A stretch of 64,000 bases of DNA from Isoetes taiwanensis (taxonomy: Eukaryota > Streptophyta > Lycopodiopsida > Isoetales > Isoetaceae), in NCBI GenBank assembly GCA_021234155.1, contig JAJEKV010000005.1, positions 22,335,584 through 22,399,583 on the forward strand. Direction: 5' to 3'. A program made the position numbers and the translations under genes. Each line of letters opens with the position of its first letter. Positions within the stretch are counted from its first letter, which is position 1. The notes beneath the pieces were generated by a model. The model searched no databases, was not told the DNA's origin, and saw only the letters and a program-made list of their open reading frames with translations. Below, in pieces: positions 25,024 through 37,059 of this stretch.

Positions 25024-28000
25024 AAATAACACCCGACACAAAGAGGAACCTACCTCCTCCAATCACAGACCAAGACTGCGAGTAAAAACAAGTAAGATCG
25101 CTGAAAATCCATTGAAATATGCAGACTACCCTAGGACCGGGATAAATGAATAAAGAATAAAGCAGACGCTATGGAGCAAAGGAGCAACAGAACAACAGGG
25201 CAATTAAGGCAAGAAGGAGAAGACAACGGGGGTAACTAATGTTAATTTGAACAAGACAAGAAGGAGAAGACAACGGGGGCAACTAATGGTAAATTGAACA
25301 AAAATGGGCCATTAGAGGCGATGAGACACTTGACAACAAGGAGGTACGGTAAGGACCACCAAACAAGCAATGGAAACCAACCATGAAAAATGAAGAAAAG
25401 CAGCATGAGGCCCAATGAACCAACACAAACAGTGCAAATTGAGCAACCAAAACGAACGCAATGAAATGGATCAGTCAGACTACAAAGAAATAAGGAATCA
25501 ACCAAAACAACAGTATGAACAATGGAGCTTAAGAAGCAAAAGAACCATGCAGATAAAGGAAAACCTGGTGCCAAACATAGGATAAACAATAGAAGGCCCT
25601 AATACTATGGTAAAGACATTGATTGATATTTTAAGAAGGAGCTAATGATGATAAGTTGAAAAAGCGATGCACCAGCAAAGGACAAGGGACACAAGGTGAC
25701 ATCCCCATAGCCTGAACACAACTGAAAGCGTGATGAGAACTACAAGAAACAAAAATGGAGCCATAAGAGATAAAAGATGAATAGAACTGATGAGACAAGG
25801 GAATACTAGGGACCAACAAGACACAAGAACCGTGCGGGGTGCAGGAAACCAACCGTAAAATGGAAAATGATGGCAACAAGCGAAACAATAGACTCTAATG
25901 AATCGGGTAACCCGGATAAATAAAACTACAAAGATAAGAAAGCATGAATGTCTATCTCGCAAGGCCAATATAACAAGTAAAATTGAAGGTCACGAAGATG
26001 AGCAACGAAATTATGAGCAAGGAAAATTAAAATAACAAAGCTAAACAATAATGAAACGAAAAGAATAAACTCAAAATAAATGAATCCAACCAACTAACCA
26101 TGGAACAAGCAGAACAAGTGGATACAACTATGATTAAAGGCAATAGAACATGACCGCTAGACATAGAATGGAGAGAGGGACAATTCAGGCAATGAAAAAC
26201 TATGATAGAAAAAAAAACTCAGGAAAGGAAAGTGTCCGATGATCAGCTTGGGGGGGTGTGAGTAAGAAAAAATGTAACAAGAACTACAGAAGCAATGGAG
26301 CACAAGCAAGAGCGCAGGAGTCCATAGGAAGAAATAGGATGACCGAAACAAGAACAAATATCAAGGCAGACACTATGAAAAATGAATAATGACATTGGAA
26401 CATCGAGATCGAAGAAATGAAGCGGCACATTGGTGATCAGGCCCTGAAGCAATGACGCTGCAAAAAAAAGGTGGAAAGCATCAATAGAACTAAAGAGACC
26501 ACTAACTATGGAACAGACAAATCAAATGGAGGAAATTGGATAAAGGCAATAGAAAAACCGCCAGAACTAGAAGGGCGAGAGGAACAAATTCGACAATTGA
26601 ACACATGAATAAGCTGCAATAGAGAAGACAAAGAAGGATCCCATAAAGGCACATGACATAAGTGTCAACTTAGATGAACAAAATTGGCAAAAGCAAGAAC
26701 TAATGAAGCAAATGGAGTACAAGTAGGACTACAAGAAACCATAGGAAGAAACGGGACAATGGAACAAGTATGAAACCAGGGCAAATACTAAAAAGACACA
26801 CACACGGACTACAGAACAATGGAGCAATGAAGGACAACTAGAACTAAAGGATGTGACCAGCGACCCAAAGAGAAGACAATGGATAGGATAGTAGAATATT
26901 AACCGAGATAAGAAAATGACGGGAGCACATTGATTTTAAGGTAATCGTTATATATACCAACTAGAAAAATATCACATCAGAGACCCATAGGAAATAAGAT
27001 AAACCAATCACATGAAACAAATATCCATGCATCATGAACTAAACAGATCCCCCACAATTAACGAACACTGGTGTAGAATGAGGTAAAAAATTGCACTTAA
27101 AGAAAACATCTTAATGCATGATCGATATAGAATGCTCATTGCTATAAAGAATGCTCATGCATAACCTCCATGCTTATACTCAGACACGTGCAAGTCTACT
27201 ATAAGTTATATTTTCCATGAGAAAAAACAAGCGATAAAAGAATTGACAGGGCACATTCATTATAATGCAGCCGTAACAACGACAAAAGACATACTACAGT
27301 AAGTTATAGTTCTCCTAAGAAATCAAGCGAAAAAAAGAAGTTCTAGAAAATATGCACTGGTCAAACTCAAAGTACAGAAGCCAAAAATGAATAAACGATG
27401 GTCAACCAACAAACTGACGAGGCATGCCAATCTTAGGGACCAACTAGACTCAAGGACTGAGTGGGATGGAGGGGATCAGAGATCACATGGTAAATGAAAC
27501 AAACGAAGCAGAGGGATAGAGCAATGAGATTGCGATGAAAGGGGTAACATGAACCACATGGACCAAACAACGTGAAAACAAGACTAACAATGACTAATAG
27601 AACAAGTAAACAAAAGGCCGGAAGAGGAGTAATCACCATGAGTAAGGACAAAGTGAAACAACAACCAAGCATGAAACTAATCAGACTAAAAGAATAAAAC
27701 CCAACAAAGAAACAAGAAGAATAGAGCTTCAAACTAACAGAAAGGAAAGGTGAAGAAGGAAGAAGGCAGCCACAAGGACTTGAAAACTTTCAAAAGCAAG
27801 ATTGAACATGTCAAAAGAACTAAAAAGACCAACCAACCATAGAACAAGCGGAGCAACATGGGACAAATCAAAGTAGAAGGAATAGAAAAAAGAATACCAT
27901 GACGACAAAAGATGGTGTATCCAAGAACTACAGAAGCCGGTGAAGCACAAGTGAAGCTGCAAGGATCCATAAGGAAGAAATGGGACAATTGGAACTAGTA

Positions 28001-29430
28001 TAAAAATAGAGCAACCAATTAAAGAAACTCACGGATTATGAGAGACAAATGGAGCAATAATAGACAAAAAACTAGGTATGTGATGGGTAACATGGACAGA
28101 AGAAAAATGACTAAGGCAGTGAAAATGAACGAGATAAAAAAGGATTAAAGGCACATAGGTCTTAGGGTAGCTGAACATCAACAAGAACCAAATCCCATAA
28201 GAGACACATATAAACCATTGGCAAAAAATGAGTCCAACATCACCCTGCTAAACATATGAAAAAAGGTCAGATCAAGCAACGAGCACTCTGGAGGAAAAGC
28301 AGACCAATCTACGAAAATAATCTTATGCAAGAGACCATGCCTAATGCCTACAACTTGGATATTTGCAAGCCTACTGTAAGTTATAGTTTCCCTGAGGAAA
28401 AATAAGCGGTAAGAGAAATGACGGGGCATATTGGTATTAATGCAGTCATAACACCGACAAGAAACATACCGCATAAGAAAAAACATAAGCAAGGTAGAGG
28501 AACTACATGTAGCAATGTCAATGCATCATGAACCAAATATATCACATGCATATAACAAATACTGGTGCAATATGAAATATGAAATAGAATAAGGTCAACA
28601 GTTATCCATGTCAAATATGATATATACATGCGCGATATAATATGCTTGCCAAACCATAAGAATGCTTTACATAACCCCATTCCAAACATCATGCACAATA
28701 CATATAACTTGGATACGTACACGTCTACTATAAGTTATAGTTCCCATGAGAAATCATGCAACTTGCGAGTTCTAAAAACATGCATCATGTTAAAACTCGA
28801 AATATAGGAATGTAGAATACCAAATCACATAGAACTAGGGAAAAACGAGTCCAACATCACTACTGCTAAACATATGAAAAAATGTTAGCTCAAGCAATGC
28901 GAGCACTTTAGAATAGAATAGAATAGAATAGATTTTTTAGTGTCCACGGAGACCGATTGGCCTATCGGACCCAAACAAAAAACGGACTATACTATGAACA
29001 TAACCGCTATGTCATATATCATGCCTAAAGCCTATAACATAAGATCCGTGCAAAAAACGTGATAAAATAATTGACAAGGCACATTGGTGATAATGCAATT
29101 GCAATACCGATAAGAAATATACCACCAAAAAAAAAAAAAAAAAAAAAAAAATCATAAACCCAACGTATCACACTCATAACAAACACTGATGCAATATGAG
29201 ACATGAAATAGAAAGATGTCAACAATTATCCATGTCATAATATACATGTCCAAAATAATACGCTTGACAAATAAAAAAGAATGCTCATGCATAACCCCAT
29301 GCTGACATCATGCCTAAAATGCATACCCTAGGTACGTACATGTCTACCGTACATGTTTACCGTACATGTCTACCGTACGTGTCTACCGTAAGTTATAGTT
29401 TCCATAAGAAAATAAACAACTTTTGAGTTT
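25024..29430. repeat. Purine-rich field of diverged repeated phrases
   Basis: 4.4 kb with strong A/G bias on the plus strand and no plausible gene. Phrases recur at irregular spacing with heavy divergence: a block containing CCATAGGAAGAAA-type text near 26320, 26740 and 27970, and a block with AAGTTATAG...CCATGAG followed by AATGACGGGGCA-like text near 27200, 28375, 28725, 29050 and 29390. TAGAA repeats lie at 28912-28935, an A run at 29127-29151, and short TACCGTACATGTC repeats at about 29335-29390. Minus-strand open frames here are T/C-rich low-complexity artefacts. Confidence 0.65.
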
Positions 29431-29442
29431 TTTTTTTTTTTA

Positions 29443-31140
29443 TAATTAAGATTCGTATATTCCTTACATAGGAAATTAATTTTGTCTACATATATCTTGA
29501 TAATGGCCTTTAAAGTGTTACCTAGGGTCAAAAAATATGTGTTCTTCTTGATATTTTAACCGATGGTGGTAACATGCTTTTTTAACCAAAAAACCACTTT
29601 TAGGGTTTATGAGACATAACGATCCTCTTTGTCTGTTCGTGGAGGTGAAACGATCCACCGATAAGCACAAAACTGTACCGGCAATGACGCTCTGGTATGC
29701 TGCCTCTATCCCTTACTTTGTTGGATGGATAGTTCCTGGCTCCAGATCCTTTACACTAAAACCACCATGACGGTATTTAGTACAGTCTGATTTTAGTAGA
29801 AAATGGGTCCTCTTCTCAAACCCATTTGTGTATTCCTCCTTCATATCCAATAGGCCATTCTTATGGGCAGGAAGAAAGGAGACCTCAATCTTGCTACCAA
29901 GAAGAGGATTGAAGCTGAGAAAATGAGGAATGCCAAGAGGAAGAAAGTCTATGATTTTCACTACCCTGTAGTAAGTTCCCCTGCTGGTGGTGTGCTTGGG
30001 AACCAACATCCTACCCCGAATTCTACTGAGCAGCAACCTATCTGTGGCTTTGATCAAAGTCCTGAGCAGTTTGCCCCAACTGCTGTCCCTTCCTTGCAGC
30101 CGAGTTCGGAGGTTACAATGGGACCAAATGCAGCTGATCATCAAAATTCTGCCAACCCAGCTCAATTCAACCCGGAGGATAATCTTGCAAATCGGATCTC
30201 TAAGGTCTTGTAGATTTAGACTTAAGAAATCGGAATTTTTTCCTCTTGGTTTTTCATTTATTTATTGACCGTTCTGTCTCTCTTGTTTAACAATGTTCGT
30301 TTGAGCATAACGGTGGAACTTATCTTCCTTTTTACTCTTCTAAATCCTTGATGCATAATAGACAAGTGCTATGAAAGGATCATGTAATCTTTCTTTAGGA
30401 CATAGGTTTACCTTAGGAATTAGTTTATAATATGCTTTTATCTTAATCTGAAAACCCTTGTAACTGTTTGTGCATCAAGCAGAGTGAAGGGGATGACCTA
30501 AGAAATCCTAAGACACCTGCTACCCATTTCATGACAACCACTAATGCTTGTTTTTGATCTGTTGGGTGCAGGTACCAGGATTTCTTACTCTTTGCATTGA
30601 TGTTTTCTTGCAAGATACTTCTGGAACTTCTATTTTAAAACTTTCTGAAGATAAAGTCAGTAAGTTTAATATGGTACTTTTTACATATTGGATCAAATGA
30701 GTATTCAATAACTCTGGATTAGCTCACCTTTATGTGCTTTTTTTGGAAATTCTTATGAGTTAATCTTTGTATAATTCTGCACTAGCAGATTTTCTACAAA
30801 TTATAGTCCATTATTATACTTTCCATTATGTATTTTCAAGTATGGGCTTATCTACAAAGCTTGGATCATACAATATCCTGTTTTTGCCAAGTTTGGGATC
30901 TGTCTTATGAATGTTTTCAGAATATTAATGTATCTTCATTTATCTTTTTTATATATTTACTTATTGATTCTCATATTTGTTGGATTTTTTTTAAATCTTG
31001 CATTTAACTTTTACTAGTAACCTACTTTGGCTTAGATTTATATACACCTATAAAATTCTAAGGCTGCTAATTGACGTCTATTTTTCTAATAAGAATCTTA
31101 GATGTATTGGTTTATGTCTTATGACATGACTTAGGGTTTT
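29443..31140 (+). repeat. Left pseudo-LTR of the Penelope-like element
   Basis: About 1.7 kb starting TAATTAAGATTCG and ending in TTAGGGTTTT. It contains the first ORF1 exon, and most likely the promoter. It is near-identical to 35338-37032 except for a cluster of differences in 36350-36475. Confidence 0.93.
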
Positions 31141-32862
31141 TTATTCTGTTCTCAGCTTTCAAGTTTTACTTGAGACCAAAGTCTGGTTATTAACATTCTG
31201 GTGTGATTTCTATAACCTTTTCTCATCCATTTATCTTATTTCTATTAGGAGTCTATTGTTGTTCCTGATGGGGACAATACTACCAACTTCTGGATTAAAG
31301 AATTATTATTGCTTGAGTATGATAAATGTGGAGTGGATAGCCCGAATGTTGCTGTGCAGACTGTTATTGCATGCATTAAGAGCAGGAATATCCATGACTA
31401 TATCAAGTTTAGAGAAAATAATCTAGTAGACAAGAAATTTTCACCAGTCTCTTTTCTGGGCTTTAGTGGTTGGTTCAAGACCTTTCAACTCATCAAAAAG
31501 GTAAACTATGATTATGAGAAGTCCAAGTTGGTGCTGATTACACTGTATAGGGAGATGGCCAACACCCTATTTACCAGAACATGCCATGAAGATGCTACTG
31601 GCAAAAAGTTTATGATTGGTCTCACTGCCATGGAAAAAGCTAATGATATTAAATATCTTACCTTTGATATGGAGGAAGACGAGGTACATGAAGAAGCACC
31701 TGATTGTCTCTTTACTGATAACGACCTTTCTGAAGCTGATTTACTAAGCTTTGGGAGCTTTGGCGATTCCAGTATCTTTGACAAAGAAAATACTTACTTT
31801 CCTGACTGTGTGGAAAAAATGGAGGATAGAGTACCTAATCTGACTTTGGCAAATTCTTCATGCTTCCCTATCATCACTGAACATGTGGTTGAATGTCAGT
31901 CTGCTGCCTATAATCATGCTCTCTGGAAGAGTCAGAATTTTGGTGCTCTTGCTCCTATAGATGTTGAAACTTGGATGGCCTTTGCAGGGATATCAGAATC
32001 TGAAGTCAACACAGCCAAAATTAAGGCACTTAAACTGGAAAAATATTACATCATGGAGCAAGTAGAGGTACCTTTTGATATTACCTTCTTTGAGCAAGCT
32101 TGTATAAAAAATACAGGCCTGTTTATTAGTCAAAAAGGCAATATGGCGTATCCTGGTGAAGAGAGAGGTGACTTTTACCTCAAAAGGGTCTGGAGGACCC
32201 ATTGCCCCTATTTCAAATGTAGGTGTGATAAGAAGAAAAAGAAAATGGATAAGAAAGTGGACTGTGGTAGTGGCATAATATGGTTTGACCAAGGTATCTG
32301 GTTTTTACTTAACCATATGGAGGATATTTACCCAGGGACTACCCCCATGGCAAAGATGGTCATTATGTCTAAACTCCTGAATAAAACTATGAAGAACTTT
32401 GTGCTGTCCTTTATCTCCTATTTGGAGGTCAGGAGGGTCATGCTTGAAATGGCCATGATATTTGCTGAAAAACCACAAACTAATCTCAAGCTTCAGTTTG
32501 GAAACAACAAACTAGCAGAAATTGCTGAAAAATCTATCAGGCCTATTTCTTTTCTAAAGAATTTGCCTACTAATAGCAGGTCTTCATTTTCTGTGCCAGG
32601 CAGACCACTGTCAGCTAACAGTTGGAAGCCAACTGTCCAATTTAATCCTAGGATGCCACCTAGGGTCACTATTGATCCAAAATCTGTGCACCCTGCTATG
32701 GCATGCAATTACGATCCAAAAGCGGATACTAGTACAAGCCAGGGCTACGTTGAGCACGCTAATACCAATCAAGATGACTATTCTGTGACAAAAGGTGGTA
32801 ACAAAGTAATCTCGTTGGAGGACATATCTCAAGTTCAACTCTCCTACACTGAGGAAACCTAG
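29863..32862 (+). CDS. PLE ORF1, probably spliced from three exons
   Basis: A putative ORF1 protein of unknown function. Exon 1 starts at ATG 29863 (MGRKKGDLNLATKKR, basic and nuclear-signal-like) and ends at AAG/GTCTTG (30204). A 28-codon open stretch follows acceptor GGTGCAG at 30572-30655 (VPGFLTLCIDVFLQD) and ends at AAA/GTCAGT. The main exon starts after TTCTATTAG at 31249 and is open to TAG at 32860-32862. All three joints are in phase 0, which supports splicing, but the donors are weak. The main exon has an acidic segment (EEDEVHEEAPD), a Cys/Lys cluster (CPYFKCRCDKKKKKMDKK) that may bind nucleic acid, and a Pro/Ser-rich C-terminal region. I recognise no enzyme domain. A donor at AAA/GTAATC (32805) could splice it in frame to the RT exon at 33102. 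Confidence 0.65.
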
Positions 32863-33101
32863 TAAGTTCTGTCTGAATAATTTTGAGATTTATACTTCTC
32901 TCAATCTATTCTCTTTGATATTCAATATCTTTTTGCTCGTACCATGTTTTCTATGAGAGCTATATAACTTGGTCACATAACAAATATGATAACTGGTCAC
33001 AAGTGGCCTTCATACAATCTTTATCTTGTCTGCTTTTCAGTTTTTTCCTATTTTAAGTTGTCTCCATTAATTGGATTTTCTCACTTTTTGTAACTGTGTA
33101 G

Positions 33102-35222
33102 GATCTTTCTTCTACATCTAGGTCTATTACTAGAGATTGTAACAGAAGAAAACATCTTGTTACCAACAAGCCAAAGGATAACGCTAAAATTATCCACTTC
33201 ACTTTCCTCTCCAAGATACTGGACAGATTTAACATCAAAGCTATTTTTTCCAACATTATGTCAGAAATTCTTCAGGATAGAGGTGTTGAGCTGGTCAACA
33301 ATACCATTTTCTCTTGGAAATACATTCAGCAGATTAGACATAAGGTTTACAAACCTGCAGACATCTTTTCTAATGACCATGCAGGTAAATGTCCTTGCAG
33401 CAATCCAAACATTAGCAGGTTTATTGACCCTTTGATAGGTCATATACGCTCTACAGATCTGGAAATTGTACATTCATCCAAATTAAGAAAAGCATTTGCC
33501 CATGGCCTCAATCATATTCCGGATAATCCTTTTAACATTCAAACCTTTATGGATGAATGTGTCAAACTTTGCCATCAATTTTTCCATGTTCACCATTTTG
33601 ATCTTCTGGATATTTCAGATGAGGAGCGTGCTGGCATAACCAACTTGGTACTGAAATTTTGCCATCTTGAAATGGTTTTCTACAAACAAAATTTGCCCTC
33701 CAAGAGATTCCTATGGAAAGACTTGGAGGTAATCAAAAATTTAAACTGGTTGACTCAGAATTTTTACATTTCTGGGCTTGATAAAGCCAACAATAATATC
33801 TCGTTTATTTGCCCAAAGCATATAAAAGAGATGACATATGACAGGCTTAACAGCTCTGATTTTGAGAAAATTAACTACAAGGTTAATTTTATTAAAGAGC
33901 AGTGTGTTTCTGCAATACAGGGTTTCAACATCAACTGTGAATGTAGCTCTAATAAGCTTCCTTACCTTATGGCTACTTTCAAAGCCCATAAACAGGAATA
34001 CAGATGGTTAACAAACGCTCATAATACCATCTATACGGAAATTTCTGAGTTCACCACTGTCATTCTTAATGACTTTATCTCCATCTGGCCAGAAATCTGC
34101 CATAGAAAAACTGCTGAAGTCAGGCTCTGGGTAAAGGATGTAAATGCTTGCTGGCTCATCAACACTTCTGTTGATGTGATTCTAAATTTACCCAATAAAA
34201 TTCATGATGTCTTTGCTGCTGACATCATGAAATGTTATGAGAACATACCCCTGGAAGGGGAAGATGGCATTATCAGCATCATTAATGAAATTACAGATCT
34301 GGTCTGGGACTACAGGATGGAAGCTGAACAGATGTTCCATCTTATGTTTAAATTGAAAGCAGGGGTTCTCACTGTTAAATGGTTTAAGTCCATAAAAGAT
34401 GATCTGCTCAATGCTGGCTGGAAATGCCTGACGAGGAATGAGTTCAAACTCATCAATGCATGGCTTTTAAGCAATTGTTATGTTCAAAATGGTTCACACA
34501 TTTGGAGACAGTGTAAAGGAATTCCTATGGGATTTGCATCTAGTCCTGCCTGGTGCAACCTTTACCTTGCCAAGTATGAGTTAGGTTTTATTATAAAACT
34601 TGCCAAGAAGGGCAGATTTAAAGATATTTCCAAATTTCGTCATGCCTCCAGATACATAGATGATTTGAATATCATAAATGGTGGAGACCTGCAAGAATTC
34701 TTTTTACCTGAATCCTCTATCACAATTTACAATATGAAACATCTCTCTATTAAAAATGAGACTGCCTACAAACATCTGGAGGATGGTAGAGAAGTGGGAT
34801 ATAAAGTCAACTTTCTGAATCTCTCCATTACTGTTACGGACCAAAATAGAGGTTTGTATTCCATATGCAGATATGATAAAAGATGCAAGCTTCCGTTTGA
34901 AGTTCACAAATTCATCAAAGCAGAAAGCTGTAGGCCTTACAGTCAAGCATCTAAAGTTATCATCTCCCAAGTCCTTCCTTATGCATACGCCCACTCATGT
35001 CCTGTGACTGCAGCATTTGACATCAAAGGGCTAATTGATACATTCTGTCTAAATGGCTTCAGCAGAAAAGACATGGTCAGAAATGTGATTACAACTTTAG
35101 AAGATAATGATTTTCCAGGACTTCTATACTCCCTTAGGGATATGATCTATATTCTTAAAAGAACTTCTTCGACAGTGAGTAAGTATCTTTTGTTATTACA
35201 TAGAGAGGGTAGGGCCTGCTAG
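33102..35222 (+). CDS. PLE reverse transcriptase (Penelope-type motifs)
   Basis: The open frame runs from an acceptor (CTGTGTAG/GAT at 33102) through the ATG at 33258 to TAG at 35220; from that ATG it has 654 residues. The N-terminal region has KCPCSNPNISRFIDPLIGHI and RSTDLEIVHSSKLRKAF, like the conserved C-x-C...T-x-D-L...L-R segment of PLE proteins. RT2-like KLPYLMATFKAHKQEYRW is at about 234. Motif A is ADIMKCYENIPL (Asp 322), motif B CKGIPMGFASSPAWCNLY (from 419) and motif C RYIDDLNIIN (Asp 468 and 469). The palm-thumb motif is KVNFLNLSITV, followed by SQASKVIISQVLPYA and FCLNGFSRKDMV, as in PLE thumbs. The three catalytic Asp are present and the frame is intact. After the thumb there are only about 40 residues and no GIY-YIG endonuclease. 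Confidence 0.88.
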   Translation, partial: DLSSTSRSITRDCNRRKHLVTNKPKDNAKIIHFTFLSKILDRFNIKAIFSNIMSEILQDRGVELVNNTIFSWKYIQQIRHKVYKPADIFSNDHAGKCPCSNPNISRFIDPLIGHIRSTDLEIVHSSKLRKAFAHGLNHIPDNPFNIQTFMDECVKLCHQFFHVHHFDLLDISDEERAGITNLVLKFCHLEMVFYKQNLPSKRFLWKDLEVIKNLNWLTQNFYISGLDKANNNISFICPKHIKEMTYDRLNSSDFEKINYKVNFIKEQCVSAIQGFNINCECSSNKLPYLMATFKAHKQEYRWLTNAHNTIYTEISEFTTVILNDFISIWPEICHRKTAEVRLWVKDVNACWLINTSVDVILNLPNKIHDVFAADIMKCYENIPLEGEDGIISIINEITDLVWDYRMEAEQMFHLMFKLKAGVLTVKWFKSIKDDLLNAGWKCLTRNEFKLINAWLLSNCYVQNGSHIWRQCKGIPMGFASSPAWCNLYLAKYELGFIIKLAKKGRFKDISKFRHASRYIDDLNIINGGDLQEFFLPESSITIYNMKHLSIKNETAYKHLEDGREVGYKVNFLNLSITVTDQNRGLYSICRYDKRCKLPFEVHKFIKAESCRPYSQASKVIISQVLPYAYAHSCPVTAAFDIKGLIDTFCLNGFSRKDMVRNVITTLEDNDFPGLLYSLRDMIYILKRTSSTVSKYLLLLHREGRAC

Positions 35223-35337
35223 TTGCAGCAGGGTCCTACTCTCCGTGCTGCAACTTTTTCAGTTCTTATTTCTAACTGCAGAACTGTTTTTCTTTATACA
35301 TTGGCCCCCTGATCTACGGAAGGAGGTAGGTTTTTTT

Positions 35338-37032
35338 TAATTAAGATTCGTATATTCCTTACATAGGAAATTAATTTTGTCTACATATATCTTGATAATG
35401 GCCTTTAAAGTGTTACCTAGGGTCAAAAAATATGTGTTCTTCTTGATATTTTAACCGATGGTGGTAACATGCTTTTTTAACCAAAAAACCACTTTTAGGG
35501 TTTATGAGACATAACGATCCTCTTTGTCTGTTCGTGGAGGTGAAACGATCCACCGATAAGCACAAAACTGTACCGGCAATGACGCTCTGGTATGCTGCCT
35601 CTATCCCTTACTTTGTTGGATGGATAGTTCCTGGCTCCAGATCCTTTACACTAAAACCACCATGACGGTATTTAGTACAGTCTGATTTTAGTAGAAAATG
35701 GGTCCTCTTCTCAAACCCATTTGTGTATTCCTCCTTCATATCCAATAGGCCATTCTTATGGGCAGGAAGAAAGGAGACCTCAATCTTGCTACCAAGAAGA
35801 GGATTGAAGCTGAGAAAATGAGGAATGCCAAGAGGAAGAAAGTCTATGATTTTCACTACCCTGTAGTAAGTTCCCCTGCTGGTGGTGTGCTTGGGAACCA
35901 ACATCCTACCCCGAATTCTACTGAGCAGCAACCTATCTGTGGCTTTGATCAAAGTCCTGAGCAGTTTGCCCCAACTGCTGTCCCTTCCTTGCAGCCGAGT
36001 TCGGAGGTTACAATGGGACCAAATGCAGCTGATCATCAAAATTCTGCCAACCCAGCTCAATTCAACCCGGAGGATAATCTTGCAAATCGGATCTCTAAGG
36101 TCTTGTAGATTTAGACTTAAGAAATCGGAATTTTTTCCTCTTGGTTTTTCATTTATTTATTGACCGTTCTGTCTCTCTTGTTTAACAATGTTCGTTTGAG
36201 CATAACGGTGGAACTTATCTTCCTTTTTACTCTTCTAAATCCTTGATGCATAATAGACAAGTGCTATGAAAGGATCATGTAATCTTTCTTTAGGACATAG
36301 GTTTACCTTAGGAATTAGTTTATAATATGCTTTTATCTTAATCTGAAAACCCTTGTAATGTTTGTGCATCAAGCGAGTGAAGGGATGACCTAAGAAATCC
36401 TAAGACACCTGCTACCCATTTCATGACAACCACTAATGCTTGTTTTGATCCGTTGCGTGTACCGCGGGATTTCTTACTCTTTGCATTGATGTTTTCTTGC
36501 AAGATACTTCTGGAACTTCTATTTTAAAACTTTCTGAAGATAAAGTCAGTAAGTTTAATATGGTACTTTTTACATATTGGATCAAATGTGAGTATTCAAT
36601 AACTCTGGATTAGCTCACCTTTATGTGCCTTTTTTGGAAATTCTTATGAGTTAATCCTTGTATAATTCTGCACTAGCAGATTTTCTACAAATTATAGTCC
36701 ATTATTATACTTTCCATTATGTATTTTCAAGTATGGGCTTATCTACAAAGCTTGGATCATACAATATCCTGTTTTTGCCAAGTTTGGGATCTGTCTTATG
36801 AATGTTTTCAGAATATTAATATATCTTCATTTATCTTTTTTATATATTTACTTATTGATTCTCATATTTGTTGGAATTTTTTTTAAATCTTGCATTTAAC
36901 TTTTACTAGTAACCTACTTTGGCTTAGATTTATATACACCTATAAAATTCTAAGGCTGCTAATTGACGTCTATTTTTCTAATAAGAATCTTAGATGTATT
37001 GGTTTATGTCTTATGACATGACTTAGGGTTTT
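35338..37032 (+). repeat. Right pseudo-LTR of the Penelope-like element
   Basis: The second copy of the 1.7 kb repeat. It repeats ORF1 exon 1 (35758-36099 within the 116-codon frame 35758-36108) but is cut off where the left copy goes on into the main exon. It ends in CTTAGGG followed by about 25 T. The candidate exon 2 acceptor region is altered (about 36450-36470). Confidence 0.93.
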
Positions 37033-37059
37033 TTTTTTTTTTTTTTTTTTTTTTATATG

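Larger units (their letters stand above)
29443..37032 (+). mobile_element. Penelope-like retroelement with pseudo-LTRs
   Basis: Two direct repeats of about 1.7 kb (29443-31140 and 35338-37032; offset 5895 bp) flank about 4.2 kb of unique sequence carrying a long ORF1 and a reverse transcriptase. The repeats lack TG...CA ends, a tRNA primer site and a polypurine tract, so this is not an LTR retrotransposon. Direct pseudo-LTRs from partial tandem copies are a known feature of Penelope-like elements. The RT motifs fit that family, and introns, also known in these elements, appear to interrupt ORF1. Poly-T lies at both outer edges (before 29443 and from about 37028). No GIY-YIG nuclease is recognisable, unlike canonical Penelope, but as in Athena and Coprina types. 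Confidence 0.85.

Noticed and set aside
25242-28722. Many minus-strand frames rich in F, L, S and C, looking like membrane proteins
   Set aside because: They follow from A/G bias of the plus strand; they lack good starts, overlap each other and are not conserved between repeat units.
29713-30165. 150-codon minus-strand frame in the pseudo-LTR (also 35608-36060)
   Set aside because: Antisense to ORF1 exon 1 and without protein-like features; it is duplicated only because the repeat is.
29443-37032. LTR retrotransposon interpretation of the 1.7 kb repeats
   Set aside because: No TG...CA ends, no tRNA primer site or polypurine tract, no gag, protease or integrase, and the RT motifs are Penelope-like.
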